From contig WPIO01000001.1 in assembly GCA_009760855.2 (NCBI GenBank), positions 16,678,501-16,742,500 of the forward strand: a DNA stretch of 64,000 bases. The letters run 5' to 3'. A program made the translations under genes and the position numbers. The notes below the pieces were generated by a model. The model did not search any database. It worked only from the letters and a program-made list of their open reading frames with translations, and was not told the origin of the DNA. How positions within the stretch are numbered: the first letter of the stretch is position 1; the number at the start of each line of letters is the position of its first letter. Below, one piece after another: positions 11,490 through 23,740 of the stretch. The DNA comes from Cristatella mucedo (taxonomy: Eukaryota; Bryozoa; Phylactolaemata; Cristatellidae).

Positions 11490-12995
11490 CTCTTGCCTTT
11501 CTTTTTTTCGTCAAGGATTCTACAAAGGATTTTCACTAAAAAGCTTGTAGCGTACATTGAAAAGAATGAATTGTCAGAAAAAGTTTGATCGTTATTCAAG
11601 CGACACAACTCCACGAAAGCTGCTCTCCTCAGTGTAACCAATGACATCATATGCAGCAAAGAAGACGGGAATGTCACAGCCCTAGCGCTTCTGAATCTAT
11701 TAGCTTCGCTTGACACTATTGATTACGATATCCTAATTGAGCGATTGAGAACAGCAGTTGTTCTGGCAGACAAGGCACTCTCGTGGCTCAAATCGCACTT
11801 GTCTTGTCACGTTCAATCCATGTGGCTCGGCGGTTAGATCTGTTCTACCAGACCAGTCACCCGCAGAGTCCCATAACATCCGTCATCGGTCGCTTGCGTT
11901 TCTCCATTTATGCTGCTGAACGAACCTCTGGGAAAAGTGAGTCGGGTTCATGGAATCGGCTATCACATCTATGCTGACGATACTCAGCTGCATTTGTCGC
12001 TTAAACAGTCAGAATCTGCTGCAGCGACGGATAAACTGAATGCTTGCCTTGCAGATTTTCGATCCTGAACGTCGGCAAGTTTCCTAAAAAATAATAATGA
12101 CGATAAAACATAAGTTCTAGTCGTAGGACACCCCAAGCTTGTGGCTGGACTGGAAGGCTTTGCTCTTCTAATAGGTAATGCTGCTGTGCGACCATCGCCA
12201 TATGTTCGGAACTTAATTGTCGCCTTCAAAAGCTGCCTAAATTTGGAAAGCTTCGTTTAGAAGACTGCTTCCAAAGCTAGCCATTACGTCCGATTCCTAT
12301 AAACGATTAAGAAGGTTCTTCCACGATGGCTTGCGAAAACTTTAACTAGCTCCTTGGTTTTGTTTCGGCTAGATTATTGAAATTCTCATGTGGATGTGAT
12401 ACCATAAAAGCCACTAGGCCATTGCAGCTGGTGATGATAATGAATGCAAGGCTAGTTTAAAAATCCCAGAGGTTTGACCATGCGTCTCATTTTCTGAAAG
12501 AGCTTTGATGGTACCGGTTGATCAACGGATCTAAAGCACAGTTCTTAAGCTGACCCACAAAGCCCACCACGGCTTTGTTCATTCATACCTATCTGAACTG
12601 CTGCACCAGGTTCAGCCCTCTCGCGTATGTTCTGTGTGGACAATAAACTAGCTGCTCAATTTCTCCGCTTAAAGACCGTCGGCGACAGTAGCTTTTGCTC
12701 TGCAGGTCCTAGATTGTTTTAATGAAACGGCATCTACTACTATGACACACGACTATGGCACACCCTTTCCAGCCACCCCGAACCTCTACTTCCATCCTTT
12801 GCACTACCACAACTGCTGTCATAATTCAGCTGTGCTGCTCACGTTATCTTTGTTGGGTGAGATGAAGTATGTTGGCTACCGAATGCGCACCGAAAGCCGC
12901 ATAGGCTTTGAATGCGCTCTGCAAAATTCCATTTCGAGTCACCCACATAGTCTTTGTCGCTTTGTGAAGTTCTAGACAGACATATATAACACATT
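11490..12995 (+). mobile_element. LINE family A, RT palm-containing copy
   Basis: Frame-shifted translation recovers more of the RT than any other copy: a block like SKILQRIFTKKLVAYIEKNE, then STKAALLSVTNDI, then the first catalytic block LLNLLASLDTIDYDILIERL, then the second, IYADDTQLHLS, then LKTVGDSSF near 12670. The tail region runs to about 12995. At least four frameshifts or stops break it (for example at 11835-11850 and 12060-12070), so it is a pseudogene. No endonuclease domain is visible upstream; it abuts a minus-strand family B copy. Confidence 0.88.
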
Positions 12996-13024
12996 CAGAC
13001 ATGAATGCCACAAGTCTGTGCCTG

Positions 13025-13190
13025 TCATTCACCATACGCGTCAGGAACGATGGTACCTCAGGGCTCTGTGCTCGGTCTGCTTCTTTTCACAGTTTAAACT
13101 CTCTCTCTCTCTCTTGCCGATGTGATCACCAAAACAATTAAGGCTTTCACTTCCATGCAGACGACACTCACGCTAAATCCTACACCTTAA
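13025..13190 (+). mobile_element. LINE RT fragment, family B-like
   Basis: Contains VPQGSVLGLLLF (13050-13090), a short (CT)n slip, and GFHFHADDTHA around 13140-13178, which is the RT turn before and including the YADD-box (here HADD). It lies directly after the family A copy, as family B also does at 28589. Confidence 0.7.
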
Positions 13191-13194
13191 TCTG

Positions 13195-13275
13195 AAACCG
13201 TAAGCCCCTAAAGCCCTAAGCGCTTAAGCTCTAAACCCCTAAGCCCTAAAGCCCTAAACCCCTAAGCCATGAACA
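13195..13275. repeat. Degenerate CCCTAA-type telomere-like tract
   Basis: Repeated CCCTAAA / CCCCTAAG / CCCTAAGC units, about eight imperfect copies. This is the complement of TTAGGG/TTTAGGG-type telomeric repeats, but heavily degraded. Confidence 0.6.
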
Positions 13276-14062
13276 CTAAATGCTATTGTCACTGACCGAG
13301 TTGTCAGCACCGAGCTCTAGTGATCCAGTTGTCTTCTTCGATATACGTTAACTATCATGGATTTGTTGTTTAGGTATGAACATTCTTGATTGTTGTCGTG
13401 CGCTGATATTATCAGCACAGCTGCGTGAATCGCTGTGGCATCTGCGTCAATCTTTAGCCGTGCTCCGAGGAGCAGCCTTCAGTAGTTTCTGTCATGAATC
13501 TGTAAGGGCCAGCACCCGTTACGTCTGCCGTGTTTGTGACGAAGGACTGTAGGGACTGTTACAATGCTTTCATCCCAGTAGTGCCCTCACGAAATTAGTG
13601 CGAAACGCCTACTATAGTCACGACTTGCACAGTCGCCTAAAGAAAAACAGGTTGAGGCACCGTGGAGCCCATAGCAAGCTGGTTTGCTGCGCACGCCTCG
13701 CCGTTTAGCGTTCAACTCGTTGGTACTCGTAAAGGCTTGGTAGTGCTGATGCATGCCAGCTGGTGCAAACGGCAGCAATTGTTATCAATCGATCCACCGA
13801 GGCCGACAATTTATGGCAATCCAGTCGTTACCGTTATCGCAAGATAGTGAATAACGCACCGAGCTTTTGTCTGCTCACGCAGCTCACGCTTCAAGTCGAG
13901 CTGTTCGGACGCACCGACAGAGCAGGTGCGCTGCGAAAGAGGATTTCCTAGTAGAGACCCGCTGCTGTGGAGATCGGCGCTTGGGCGTGCGGAGGGTCAG
14001 AGGAGCGTGCCTCCGATCACTTCGGAAATTGTGTGCTTTTCCGAGCAGTCTCGGTTAGTTGC
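13276..14062. other. Intergenic, no gene recognised
   Basis: No supported feature. Overlapping short plus-strand frames at 13660-14150 do not share codon or domain signals and run into the foldback element that follows. Confidence 0.5.
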
Positions 14063-14266
14063 GGTCATTCGTCTTCTAATTGGCAGTTTATTAACATCAG
14101 CGCTGGCGGCGGCCCTACGACCTGCACCTTCTGCATTTTGATCTCATAGGCTAATTGAGTTTACTACCAAAGTCATGGAAGGTCCGAGATTGAAATGTAC
14201 AAGATGCAGTTCATAGGGCCGCCAGCACCGATCTTAAGAAACTGCCAACTAAACGATGAATGACCT
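14063..14266. repeat. Imperfect long inverted repeat (foldback)
   Basis: The left arm (about 14063-14127, beginning GGTCATTCGTC and including TTGGCAGTTT and GCTGGCGGC) is matched by the reverse complement of the right arm (about 14203-14266, ending GATGAATGACC and including AAACTGCCAA and GGGCCGCCAGC). Arms are about 64 bp at roughly 80% identity, with a spacer of about 75 bp. It could be a small foldback or MITE-like element. Confidence 0.8.
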
Positions 14267-14346
14267 CTCATGAAACTACATGGTGACACTACACTAGAGG
14301 TCAAAGACTTATAGCGGGTATTACCAGAGTCATGGAAGGTCCGCTA
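14175..14346 (+). repeat. Dispersed direct repeat
   Basis: AGTCATGGAAGGTCCG occurs at about 14171-14186 (within the foldback spacer) and again at about 14330-14345, each preceded by TACCA. They may mark ends of a small duplicated element. Confidence 0.6.
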
Positions 14347-16195
14347 GGAAGGCTAGCTAGGTCAACTGCACACCCTGTAGATGAACTGAGTTTGAAGACT
14401 TCGTACACGCTAATCTATGCCCTTTAGTTAAAATTACGACAAAGAGAATGATCGACATCGATAGTTTTTTACATTATAGCCGGTGAAAAAATATTCATAT
14501 ATAACCGAGCGGCGCATAGGCATAATCAACCCATCCATAATCAACTGGGCCTCAGGTGAGTGGGGGCATACTAATGGGTTCAAGGAGCCTTAAGTGGCCA
14601 GTCTCGAGTAGATCACCTTGGCGGCGCTGAGTTTTCAAAAACCTACTAAGTCATATAGCCATGGTGCCGATCCTCCCGTCGCTTTTAAAGCCATCGAAAG
14701 TGGTCGTCGTAGCTGCAAAACTTATTTGGCCGTGGAGAATTCACAAGGTTTCTATCTGGATCGACATTTTTCTGGATAATGCGTAGGATTTTACTAAGTA
14801 TTAGGTGAACGGACTTAGGTAGCCCTCACATCAGCCCCTCAAAAATGGACGCGAAGTGACCGATTTTACTCGTGTACGGGGGCGGGGCTGAGCCGGATCC
14901 TGACCGCAGACTCTGTCACCGGTGCCCCCCACCCCTCCGAATTCGCTCAACGTGAAAACGGTGATATAACTTTCTGGCTGTGTCCAATTCGCACAATTAA
15001 AAACCGGTTTAATCTAGCTAACGTGATAACTGTAAAAGAATGTCGGTCGCCTCGTGTCTACCACTATGCAGATCATTACTTATTCGGTATGCTCGAGGCT
15101 GCCTGAAATCATCTGGAGAGCCAAGGTCGTCGCCACGTGTTCAGTCTGTGTTGGGTCGCATTTCGCTGCTTATTAAGGTTCTCGGGCAAACTTTTTTTCA
15201 TTCATTCTGAAAGAATAAGCAACTTGGAACTTCCACTGCACGTATTAATTTCAGGTTTTTGTGTGCACCTTGCTGCACTTTGGGTACAGAGTAACCTCGA
15301 GTAATCATACCGCATCAAAATCGCATGTGGAAAAGTCGCTTATTTCAAAAGTTTAGGCAAGAGAGCTCACTCGCAACGCCAATTCGGAAGAACTCTTCAG
15401 ATAAAAATGAGCGTAATCTCGAATATAATGTTGTAGTCTATCAATTGTCTAAATCGCCGACCCGCAGTTCTATTTCCATTAGCTACGGTACTCTTTACCG
15501 CGGTTCTCTCAAGTTTAGAACTTTAGGCTGTAACTCTCCTGGGGCAGAAATTGCAAATAATACTTTACAGCTAGTCCTCAATATGGCCACTAGGTTGATC
15601 TGAAAATCGCAGCCATGTGCACTTGCCTGCCTCACTAAAAGTCCAGCGCGTGCTTGAAGTAGATGAGTGCACGCGCTAAAAAAGTCAATGCCTCCCGACC
15701 TACGCTGCTAGTCAGGCCTGCGCTCTTATTTACCTAACTCGCCTCACTGCTACAGCAGTTTTAACCTTCGCGTACCCTCAGATCATTCAGGAAATTAGTT
15801 CGTCAGATCTTATCTTTTATTTTCAAAATTTTCTTGAAGGAAACTTTCACCCCACAGGCCTACGCTGTGAAGAGGGCTACTACGATTCCCATGCAGAGCC
15901 CCGGTCATAGTCATTGTACTTTGTTCCGCCGGTCCTCGTTGCCACTTTTATTTAGGCCGCTGTTGCTCAGCTGCAGCTCCCAATTCAGAGACACGTGAGC
16001 GTCTCACGTGCTCTGCTGTTTGAGAAGGATGCTTTTGGCTCGGGAGAACTCACTGAAAGCCGCCGACTTTGAGTGGGCCATAGAAAGCTCTCTCCAATGT
16101 GCAGTGACCGGCGTTCTCGTGCGCCGGGTTGGGCCGACTGCATCCGTAAAAAGTGCTGCTTACCCAAGCATTTGGTTTGGTTTTTAGTAGCTGTA
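14347..16195. other. Intergenic with possible eroded LINE
   Basis: No gene recognised. Around 15540-15610 the translation LQLVLNMATRLI resembles the LQ..-N-AARL block of the LINEs in this window, so a very old LINE remnant is possible, but there is no other support. Confidence 0.35.
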
Positions 16196-16199
16196 AAGG

Positions 16200-16282
16200 T
16201 ACATATAAATAATAATGCATTTGATATAGCGCCCTCAGAGAACTCACTCTCTTTATAGGTACTTTACATTTGCTGCAAATGA
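16200..16282 (-). mobile_element. LINE B tail fragment
   Basis: Minus-strand tail: TTTGCTGCAAATG-like sequence plus the hairpin (in plus orientation GCGCCCTCAGAGAACTC then CTCTTTATAGG). Only the tail is present, so it could also be the end of an eroded SINE1. Confidence 0.75.
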
Positions 16283-16284
16283 TC

Positions 16285-18545
16285 ACATAGTAAATGCTCC
16301 CAGAGCAACACGAATAGAACAGAACGAAAATAGACGCACTAATAGGAACTAGAAACGAGAAGTTGTCAACATCAATGATTCACATATCAAGTAAATAATG
16401 TCTACTTCAATGAGCAGCTCACGTAAAGCTGAACTTGGATATACATATATATCATATACATATATATCTTGGATATAAATCATATCATAACATGAGATAA
16501 TGTTGAATTTAAGTCTGCCTGTCCAGCAGCAAGCACATTTTTGTTATTCATATAGTACTACTACCATAGTACAAGTACGAGGAATTTTATGTCAAAAGCA
16601 AAACAGAAGAGATACTCTACTCATTTGCGAATGTAGCTCTCACTCTTGCTCGCATAATTAAAAGCTAGCATAGGATCGTGCATTAAATTATGAAAGAATT
16701 ATCGGCAGAAATTCGGTCATGGCCTTATTTAACGACGTGTATAAGTGCTGTGGAGATTTTGGCTGAGCTTTTGCACAGCTATATACTTGCATGAATCGCC
16801 TTTAATTTTTCGTAGATAGGACTGTGCCTCCTCCATTTAGATGAACCCTGCGAATAATTGTGACTGTCCGAGGACACTCGACCAGTCAAAACTCTGGCTT
16901 GAGCTCATTTCCATGCTTTTTGGATTGGCGAAGCAAGTCCGAGCAAGGACGCCGCTAATTCGACGCTATCGCGTTGCGACTACTCGCTAGCTCTCAATGT
17001 GCATGGTTGTTATTTGCTTACGTACTTCCGTAGCAATGGCTGCTAAAGTACACCGTCTCAATCTACTCTTTAACTAGTTTGCTGCATACATTTGTAAATA
17101 ATTGTTACTTATTAATACATTGCTCAGAGTTTTTATCTCGTTGTCGACAGCTAATGTTGTTTACTATACTTTGTTACTTAACAGTTGTTTGTACGTATGG
17201 GTTTGTGCTCGAATCTTTTGACTGAGTAGGAATTTGACTTCCCTAAGCCAGAATTTGGACATGGTCAGTTGTATTTTTTAGTGGTTCGCAACCCGGGACA
17301 GTCAGTTTTAGCGACTATCTACCGGTCGGCGAGTCCGTGCAGCTGAGCCTTTCTGTGGAGCTATGCCCCTATCCATGTACGGTCTTTAATTTTTGAATTC
17401 AATACAAAATAACCGCATTTTTGTGGGTAAATTCTAATATATATATATATATATATATATTTGTGTGTATATATATGTATTTATATATTCAACTTCACAA
17501 GGCATCGTGGCAAGAAAAATGGTGGTGTAAGTATTTGCCGCTGTTTGCTGCACTGCGAATTAATACTGCATTCTTCAGTTTGTCAAAGTTAACGATAATT
17601 TTTTATGAAGTCTTGAAGCACTATTGCCGCATTTGATTAGACCGGCTAAAAGGCAATGCAGACTTCATTCCATCAAAATTCCCACCAATTTACTTATATT
17701 ATAATTTTATATCTATGTTTGTAAGGTTGTCTGCCATTCCTGAGCTACTTAGTGCCAACATAGTTTTAAATAGCCATCACATCGCCGTCTGGCGTGGAAA
17801 ATAAGTGTGCGGAGGAGTATTTCGTTTTGACAGGAACGATCCAAGAAGCCGCCGGTTTTCCAGACATGTGCTCTATCCATTAAGCAACACTACCTTATCA
17901 TTGCCATTACATTACATACTAATCCTGGGTACGCTTGGAGCTGCCAAAAGGGAGCTATGGGCCTCGAAAGGCTTGACGGGGGAGGTTACAGAGTGAGCGA
18001 GACGATGCAGCAGACGGGGGGGGGGCGATGGTCACAGACAGGTGACTAATTCTACCAATAGGGAGAGGGGGAAGGGCATCGAAGAGCGTGGGCCGAATAG
18101 GTTCGGCAAATCTTTACAAGGAACGAGATGTCTTTTACTGTCAATGCACGAATGAGTGCGGTGCTTCGGCTTGTGGCTGTGAAAGCATCGTCAATGCTCC
18201 AAGGTGCGTGTGGGTGGGCATTAATAGAGCAGAATGCAACGGCAATTTAAATGGCTCGTACTTCACTCTTCGGTCCACGCGACCGTGAGATAGTGTCTGG
18301 CTACACATTCTACGGCGCTACGGCCGCCGCCTTCAAATGCGGAGGCTTGGCAGAAACTAAGCGACGATAATATTAACCATTTTCACACATGACACGAATC
18401 TGAGATTATTATTTAATCGGTTTCTGGCAGCAATATAATCGAGTCTTCAACGCCAATGAGCTTTTACCCGAGCCGTAGTCCGAGCCAAATAGTAGCGGCC
18501 ATCGTTCCACCTGAGCAAGTTCTAGAGGATCCTCTGATTTCGCAA
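16285..18545. other. Intergenic, AT-rich, no gene recognised
   Basis: No supported coding sequence. It contains imperfect TATACATATATA tracts at about 16438-16475, the (TA)n array at 17436-17480 and a poly-G run near 18017. Confidence 0.55.
17436..17480. repeat. (TA)n/(TG)n microsatellite
   Basis: About twelve TA units, then TTTGTGTGTATATATATG. Any peptide read from it is low-complexity. Confidence 0.95.
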
Positions 18546-18547
18546 AG

Positions 18548-18608
18548 AGTTTAAACGCACCTGAATAAATATATAGTTCTTTAGGGGGCTGTGCTTGTGA
18601 CTTATTAG
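18548..18608 (+). mobile_element. Degenerate LINE B/SINE1 tail
   Basis: TTTAAACGCACCTGAATAAA then TAGTTCTTTAGGGGGCTGTG is a diverged version of the hairpin tail found in LINE B and SINE1. No body is recognisable upstream. Confidence 0.5.
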
Positions 18609-18891
18609 AATTTTATTTTAGCACTTTTCATTAAATAATTAAAACGGAAGCAGAGAGCCAGATATGCCGGACAGATTGATCAGCAGATTATCATGCTGAA
18701 GACCTCTGAAGCTACCGATCTCTTCATTCAGACCGGCATTCTCGAGGGCAATCAACGGCCAAAAACTTCCGAACAGCAACAAATGATTCTCAATAAATAT
18801 TTCATACTTTTAAATCTACGAAATTCATCAATTTAAATCAGCAGGTGAAGAGAATCGGTAATATCCACATCTATTCAATCACGCTACCTTA

Positions 18892-18970
18892 GCAGCAAAT
18901 GTAAAGTGCCTAGAAAGAGATCGAGTTCTCGGAGGGTGCTATACAAATGTATCATTTTTATCATAGTTTT
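18892..18970 (+). mobile_element. LINE B tail fragment
   Basis: CAGCAAATGTAAAGTGCC, AGAAAGAGATCGAGTTCTC and GGAGGGTGCTATACAAATG form a well-preserved family B tail, here ending in a short T-rich tract instead of a TTA array. Confidence 0.8.
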
Positions 18971-19077
18971 GAATAACCTACGACTACGCAAGACGCTTTT
19001 ATTTAGAAATACAATGTTTCATCCTAAATTAAAATTCATTCGTAGAATGGTTGAATGGCGCACTAATGACTTGTATA

Positions 19078-19157
19078 TATTTGCAAGTATATAAATATAA
19101 ATATAAGTATATATATATATAATTGAGTTTTTGTATATATATATATATATATATATA
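19078..19157. repeat. (TA)n microsatellite
   Basis: Two TA-rich arrays (about 19078-19121 and 19132-19157) are separated by a short TTGAGTTTTTG spacer. Confidence 0.93.
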
Positions 19158-20071
19158 CATAAAAAAGCTTAATTTTAAATACGATAGCGCACTAAAGTTC
19201 ATAAACTACTCGGGCTGGCGTTAATAAGCAAGAAATGCGGAGGTCAAGGTCAGATGCTTAATCTTTAGCGTAAAGTGCTCATGCAACGACAATGCCAGAC
19301 GGGAGACAAAGGCTGAGCCTCCGGATGCAGCTCTAAACGCGGAGCGAGATGACGAGCGATCGCTGCTGCTCATCGCCCGTCAGCATGAAGCCAATGTGGC
19401 ATCACAAGACTGTGGCTAGATGTTTGGGAAGTCGCACGTCAGGCAACACCGTAATCTCTATGCAATTTATCAATAGCAGTATTGTAATTATCTTTTAAAA
19501 GATATGTACCTCTACTTTATATCACGATAGAGTTAACTTCACCTAGGCGTCCATTTTCATGGTTAACGCCAAGCACACTTCCTATGCTCTCAAAAATGAA
19601 GCCAAGGTCCTGGGGTCAGGCAAGCAAAGTGAGTGGGCTGTCACATTGGACACCGTGTCACGGGAAACGCGCGACGCTCGGCAAGTGGCTGTCGGTCATC
19701 GATCGCAGTGGTCGTATGACTAAGAGACAAAGCATTATGCCACGTGATGGTACTCGTCGGATTTACCGGAGTTACTTTACGCTCAGCGAGCACTGAATTG
19801 AAAACGCGTTACTAAATACGTTTCAATCGGAACGGTAGCCGGACATTTATTCAGGGAGGAGCTCAACTTCGACCTTGAAAGGAAGTGACCTGAAGTAACC
19901 GGAAGTTGGCTAAATACAACTTATTTTACTTTTCTAGTAGCTTAGCAAGCTGAGATTAGCTTTGCTTTCTTCCTAATGAGCTCACTTAAACAGCTGAATG
20001 GCGGGACGCCAGATATTTCAAGAGCCGGTTCATTAGCATTGACCAGCCGTGACCAAAGTATTCACAATAAA

Positions 20072-20115
20072 TCACTGTTACAAAAATCAATGGTCACTGT
20101 TACAAAAATCAATGG
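20072..20115 (+). repeat. 22-bp perfect tandem duplication
   Basis: TCACTGTTACAAAAATCAAT plus GG is present twice in tandem without mismatch, indicating a recent slippage or repair event. Confidence 0.95.
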
Positions 20116-21589
20116 TCAAACGGAATCTGCGGTTCTGTGCACTTAACTTTGTCAGCTCATTAAAGGTAAAAAGGATAAATTTAATCTGAATACGCTGCAG
20201 TGCCAGGCCAAAGAGTTTAGGAGTGAAAAATCTAAACGTCAATATTTCTAAGCCACTTAAGACACGATACAGTTAGCACAGGTAGGTCATGCATTGCTTT
20301 ATACTTTAATATGATTGGCCTTTAAAAGATAAATTAGGCACTGACGCAGCCGAAGGCTCCGGAAATGCTGTAGCACCCTCTCAAGCGACCGACTAGGATC
20401 TGCCGGGAACTTAAGGGGTGCTTCCCGGCATGCATCTTTAGCTCCCCTCAAACCCGATGTCCCCTAGTCTAAGCAAACATTGAAGCCGCAATTGTGCACC
20501 GCCCGGCATGCCTCTTGAGACTCCATCTCACGATTATAAAATGTAATAGCCTTCCTAAGAGGAATGTGTTGTCCGGCAGGCCTCTTTATATCTTTGCAAA
20601 TAGAATTAAGCGGCTTCTACACTGGCAAAAATTTGGAGTGGAGACACCCAAGAACTTAAGGCTACTTCATTGGTTTGACCGGTAAGGAGAGGGGTACCAA
20701 CTGACAGGAAGTATCTGAGTCATGTGGGCAGTGATCGAGGAATTAGCCGGTAGGTCCACTTCTTGGTGGTGGATAGGAGACTTTTGATTCAGCGGAACAG
20801 TCAGGAACACAACCAAAAAGCATCATGCATGTCGTCTTCTAGATGTGTTGTACAGGGAAACTAGTCTGGTGGACAGCAAGAGTTTAGAATACACGAATTT
20901 ATTGATAAAAAAAGCTTCATGTAGAAGAATGGTGGCTAAAATTATTTTAATTTCTGGTATGTATGTGATAGCAGCTGACTGTTGAAAACCAGCTTTGCGC
21001 AGGGGTGACACGTTGTCCTCATTCACCTCTCACTTCCTCTTCACTTCCAGCTTCGTCCTAGCACAGTCTTCCACTATTACACTACTACCATCGCTGCATC
21101 CAGTAGTCATTACTTTTTGATTGGCGGCAATAGATACGCGTCAGTGGACAACCGCAGCTTCATTTCCATTAGCAGCCAAACGAGAAAATTAGCGATCTCC
21201 ACACTGCAGAGATCTATCCTGTCGTTAAGTGGGAGCAAATGTACCAGCCACAGCCAGAAAAAGAGGCTGGTCTCCACTCCGAGCTGTAACGCAGTGTACC
21301 CATGGCCGGCTCGACGCTATTTCACAGTCGAGGCAAGCTCCCTGGTGTGGCGACTACAAGCGTTCATAAGTGCAGACGAAGATTGATAGATGCTCCCCTT
21401 TAAGCATAAAAGATGCGCACCAACGACACGGCACCCGTCAGCCTCTGGTAAGTGTGTACCTGTGAGCCAAGCCAATCCCTCCCCCGGGGCTGCTGTTGTG
21501 GCTTCGTCTAGCATAGATGGATGAACTGTCTGCTGCAGATACAGGGTGCCTAACAGAGCGCTTAAGAAGGAAGCCCGCGGCTGCAAACC

Positions 21590-21678
21590 CATAGATTCTA
21601 AACCTTAAGCAATAAAAAAATCTAAACCTTAAATCCTAAACCCTTTATCTCAAATCCTAAATCCTATACCCTAAGAAA
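21590..21678. repeat. Degenerate CCTAAA telomere-like tract
   Basis: Scattered TCTAAACCTTAA, CCTAAACCCT, CCTAAATCCT and ATACCCTAAG units. It is the second tract of this type in the window (the other is at 13195) and is degenerate in the same way. Confidence 0.55.
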
Positions 21679-22444
21679 CAAGATATTTCATAACTTTTTA
21701 AAGTATATGCATATATTGCTTATTTATAAATATGTATATACATCTATGAACATGTTTTGCCATGCACATGCACTTAAAAATTATAAGGCTCTTTGTTATT
21801 GCTATGGCACAGTAGCCTTAGCAGGATCCACATTACCATATGCAGGGCATGTGCAGATGCGTTAGTTAGCCTGGGGGACATCCTTTTAAAAAGTGGCGCA
21901 TCAATCGGCGGAAAGTCGCTTCCAGGTCACCTTATGTTTGGAACTAACTCCCTGGACGATGCCCGCTGGGCAGGCATTATCACTAATAACTGGTAGCGGT
22001 TACGGAAGCTCATTTCCATGAGTTATTTTGGAAAGTACGTGGAAGATGCCAGTCTGTGCAATCAATAGCCAGCCCTTAGCTAATACTGAAGCCATACGCA
22101 ATATCTCAAATGTACGTTCAGACACTTGCGATTTCAGAGATCGGGCTATGACCAAAACATCGCTCGTCTCTCCGTGAGAGGGCGCTCCACTCAGACTTGC
22201 ATCTCGAGCGGCTGCATAGCTCAACTTTCGGAGGGCAGCTGGTTATAACAACTACAATAGTACGAATAAACTTGTGTAGCACTAACGGAGAACTAAAAAT
22301 TTTTGTTGGCACCTTTCGTCTGAACTAAGAAAAGCATATTGATATGGTTAGAGATAGCATGCACTGCATCAGAATACATAAACACACAAGCATCGATTAA
22401 CACGGATCCAGAAAATGCTGTGTGGAACAGGTGCCCTCCGTTAA

Positions 22445-22660
22445 AATGCCACCATATCGGGGGATGTCGTGACGAAAGTCAAAGTGAGTTTCAGGCTTTA
22501 GGAGCATACGAGCTAAAGGCACGATCTCAAAAGGATTTAAGTTTAGTTCAAGGTACAACAAAACAATTTGAGTCAGAAGAGAGGGTAGTACAATGCCTTG
22601 CGTGACAGGGAAGTAGTTCGGATTGGTAGGCCGGAGCATGAAGATAAATGGACTTACTTT
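22445..22660 (-). mobile_element. LINE family B fragment
   Basis: Minus-strand match to the end of family B ORF2: the GTCGTGACGA, TGAGTTTCAGGC, GGAGCATACGAGCTAAAG and CACGATCTC segments (plus orientation) correspond one-to-one with the minus-strand copy at 10730-10860. Confidence 0.8.
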
Positions 22661-22724
22661 CAGCTACATAACATTGCTTCGTTTTTGGCTTGCTTAAACA
22701 AGGATACCACATCTGGTCCACGCA

Positions 22725-23740
22725 GTGGTGACGACCCGTTTCGACTCCTGTGACCAGCTGCTTGCTCACTTACCGGTGGCCTTTGCAATTAGGCACTTGC
22801 AGCTGGTGCAAAAATCGGCAGCTAGGGTTGTCTGTCGTGAGCGTTACAGTTGGCACATCACACCACTTCTCGCTTACTTGCACTTGCTCCAAGTCAGGCG
22901 ATGCATCGATTTCAAGGTTCAATCACTCACTTTTTGGTTCCTTCATTCTTGGGCTCAAGCCTACCTATCAGTTCTACTACTCCACCAGGCTAAGCATCGT
23001 GCCACAAGCTTTACTGAATCAAATCATTTACTGAGGCCATGCTTTAGTTTTATTTATTTTTTATTTTTATTTTTTAGTTTGTGTTGACTTATAGTAAGCC
23101 AGTGCTTGGCTGCTGTATGCGTTCGCTTTTGATGTGTCTTGATCCACATTTGATGTGGCTTTATTGCTGGATACTTTGATATGCATATAAGGATATGTAC
23201 ATAAGGGTCGAGGGAAGACAGCTAAGGATGTTAGCTATGCAGTGGGCTATAGTGTACCTGCCAGAGTGAGAACACGGGAACACGGTAGAACGGCTGTGAG
23301 CTGTCGCGCGGAGAGCCCAAATAGACGGTTTTTGAATCTCTTCGGTGTTTCCGAGACTTTTGAGCTGTTTCAGCTTCAGACTATGGTTCATTCGCTCCAA
23401 AAGCCTGGGACTCAGTACCGACTGGCGTCACGACATCCCCTGACTTGACTACATTTAAAAAAATAAGCTTAAATGTACCTATTAATCATCTCAGCATGTA
23501 GTGGATCCATGTGATTCGTCATTTGTGTGCTTAAGCGTGCTGACACTGTGCATGGTGCTAGTAACCATATTTGCTTGCCAACCATGTGCATGTCACCTTT
23601 AACCATGTAATGCTTGCTGACATTGAGCATGCTACCACTAATCATTCAATAATGCTTCCTTTGCAGGAAATGTGAGGTGTCTAGATAGAGGTCAAGTTCT
23701 CCGAGGGTGCTATATAAATGAATTATTATTATTATTATTA
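22725..23740 (+). mobile_element. LINE family B copy split by an unknown insertion
   Basis: The left part (22725-23040) encodes TRFDSCDQLLAHLPVAFAI and, in shifting frames, the LVQKSAARVVCR and LLAYLHLLQVRRCIDFK blocks. The right part (23376-23740) resumes at the AFIRSKSLGLS-like position and runs through the family B tail (GTGTCTAGATAGAGGTCAAG, TTCTCCGAGGGTGC) to a TTA microsatellite. The 335 bases between (23041-23375) are absent from other family B copies. Confidence 0.8.
23041..23375. other. Unidentified insertion in LINE B
   Basis: It begins with a T-rich stretch (TTTTATTTATTTTTTATTTT) and has no counterpart in the family B copies at 1300 or 29400. No tRNA boxes or coding motif were seen. 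It could be a non-autonomous element or a local rearrangement. Confidence 0.4.

Larger units (their letters stand above)
18971..22440. other. Intergenic, no gene recognised
   Basis: No coding sequence can be supported. Holds an AT microsatellite, a 22-bp tandem duplication and a telomere-like tract, listed separately. Confidence 0.5.
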
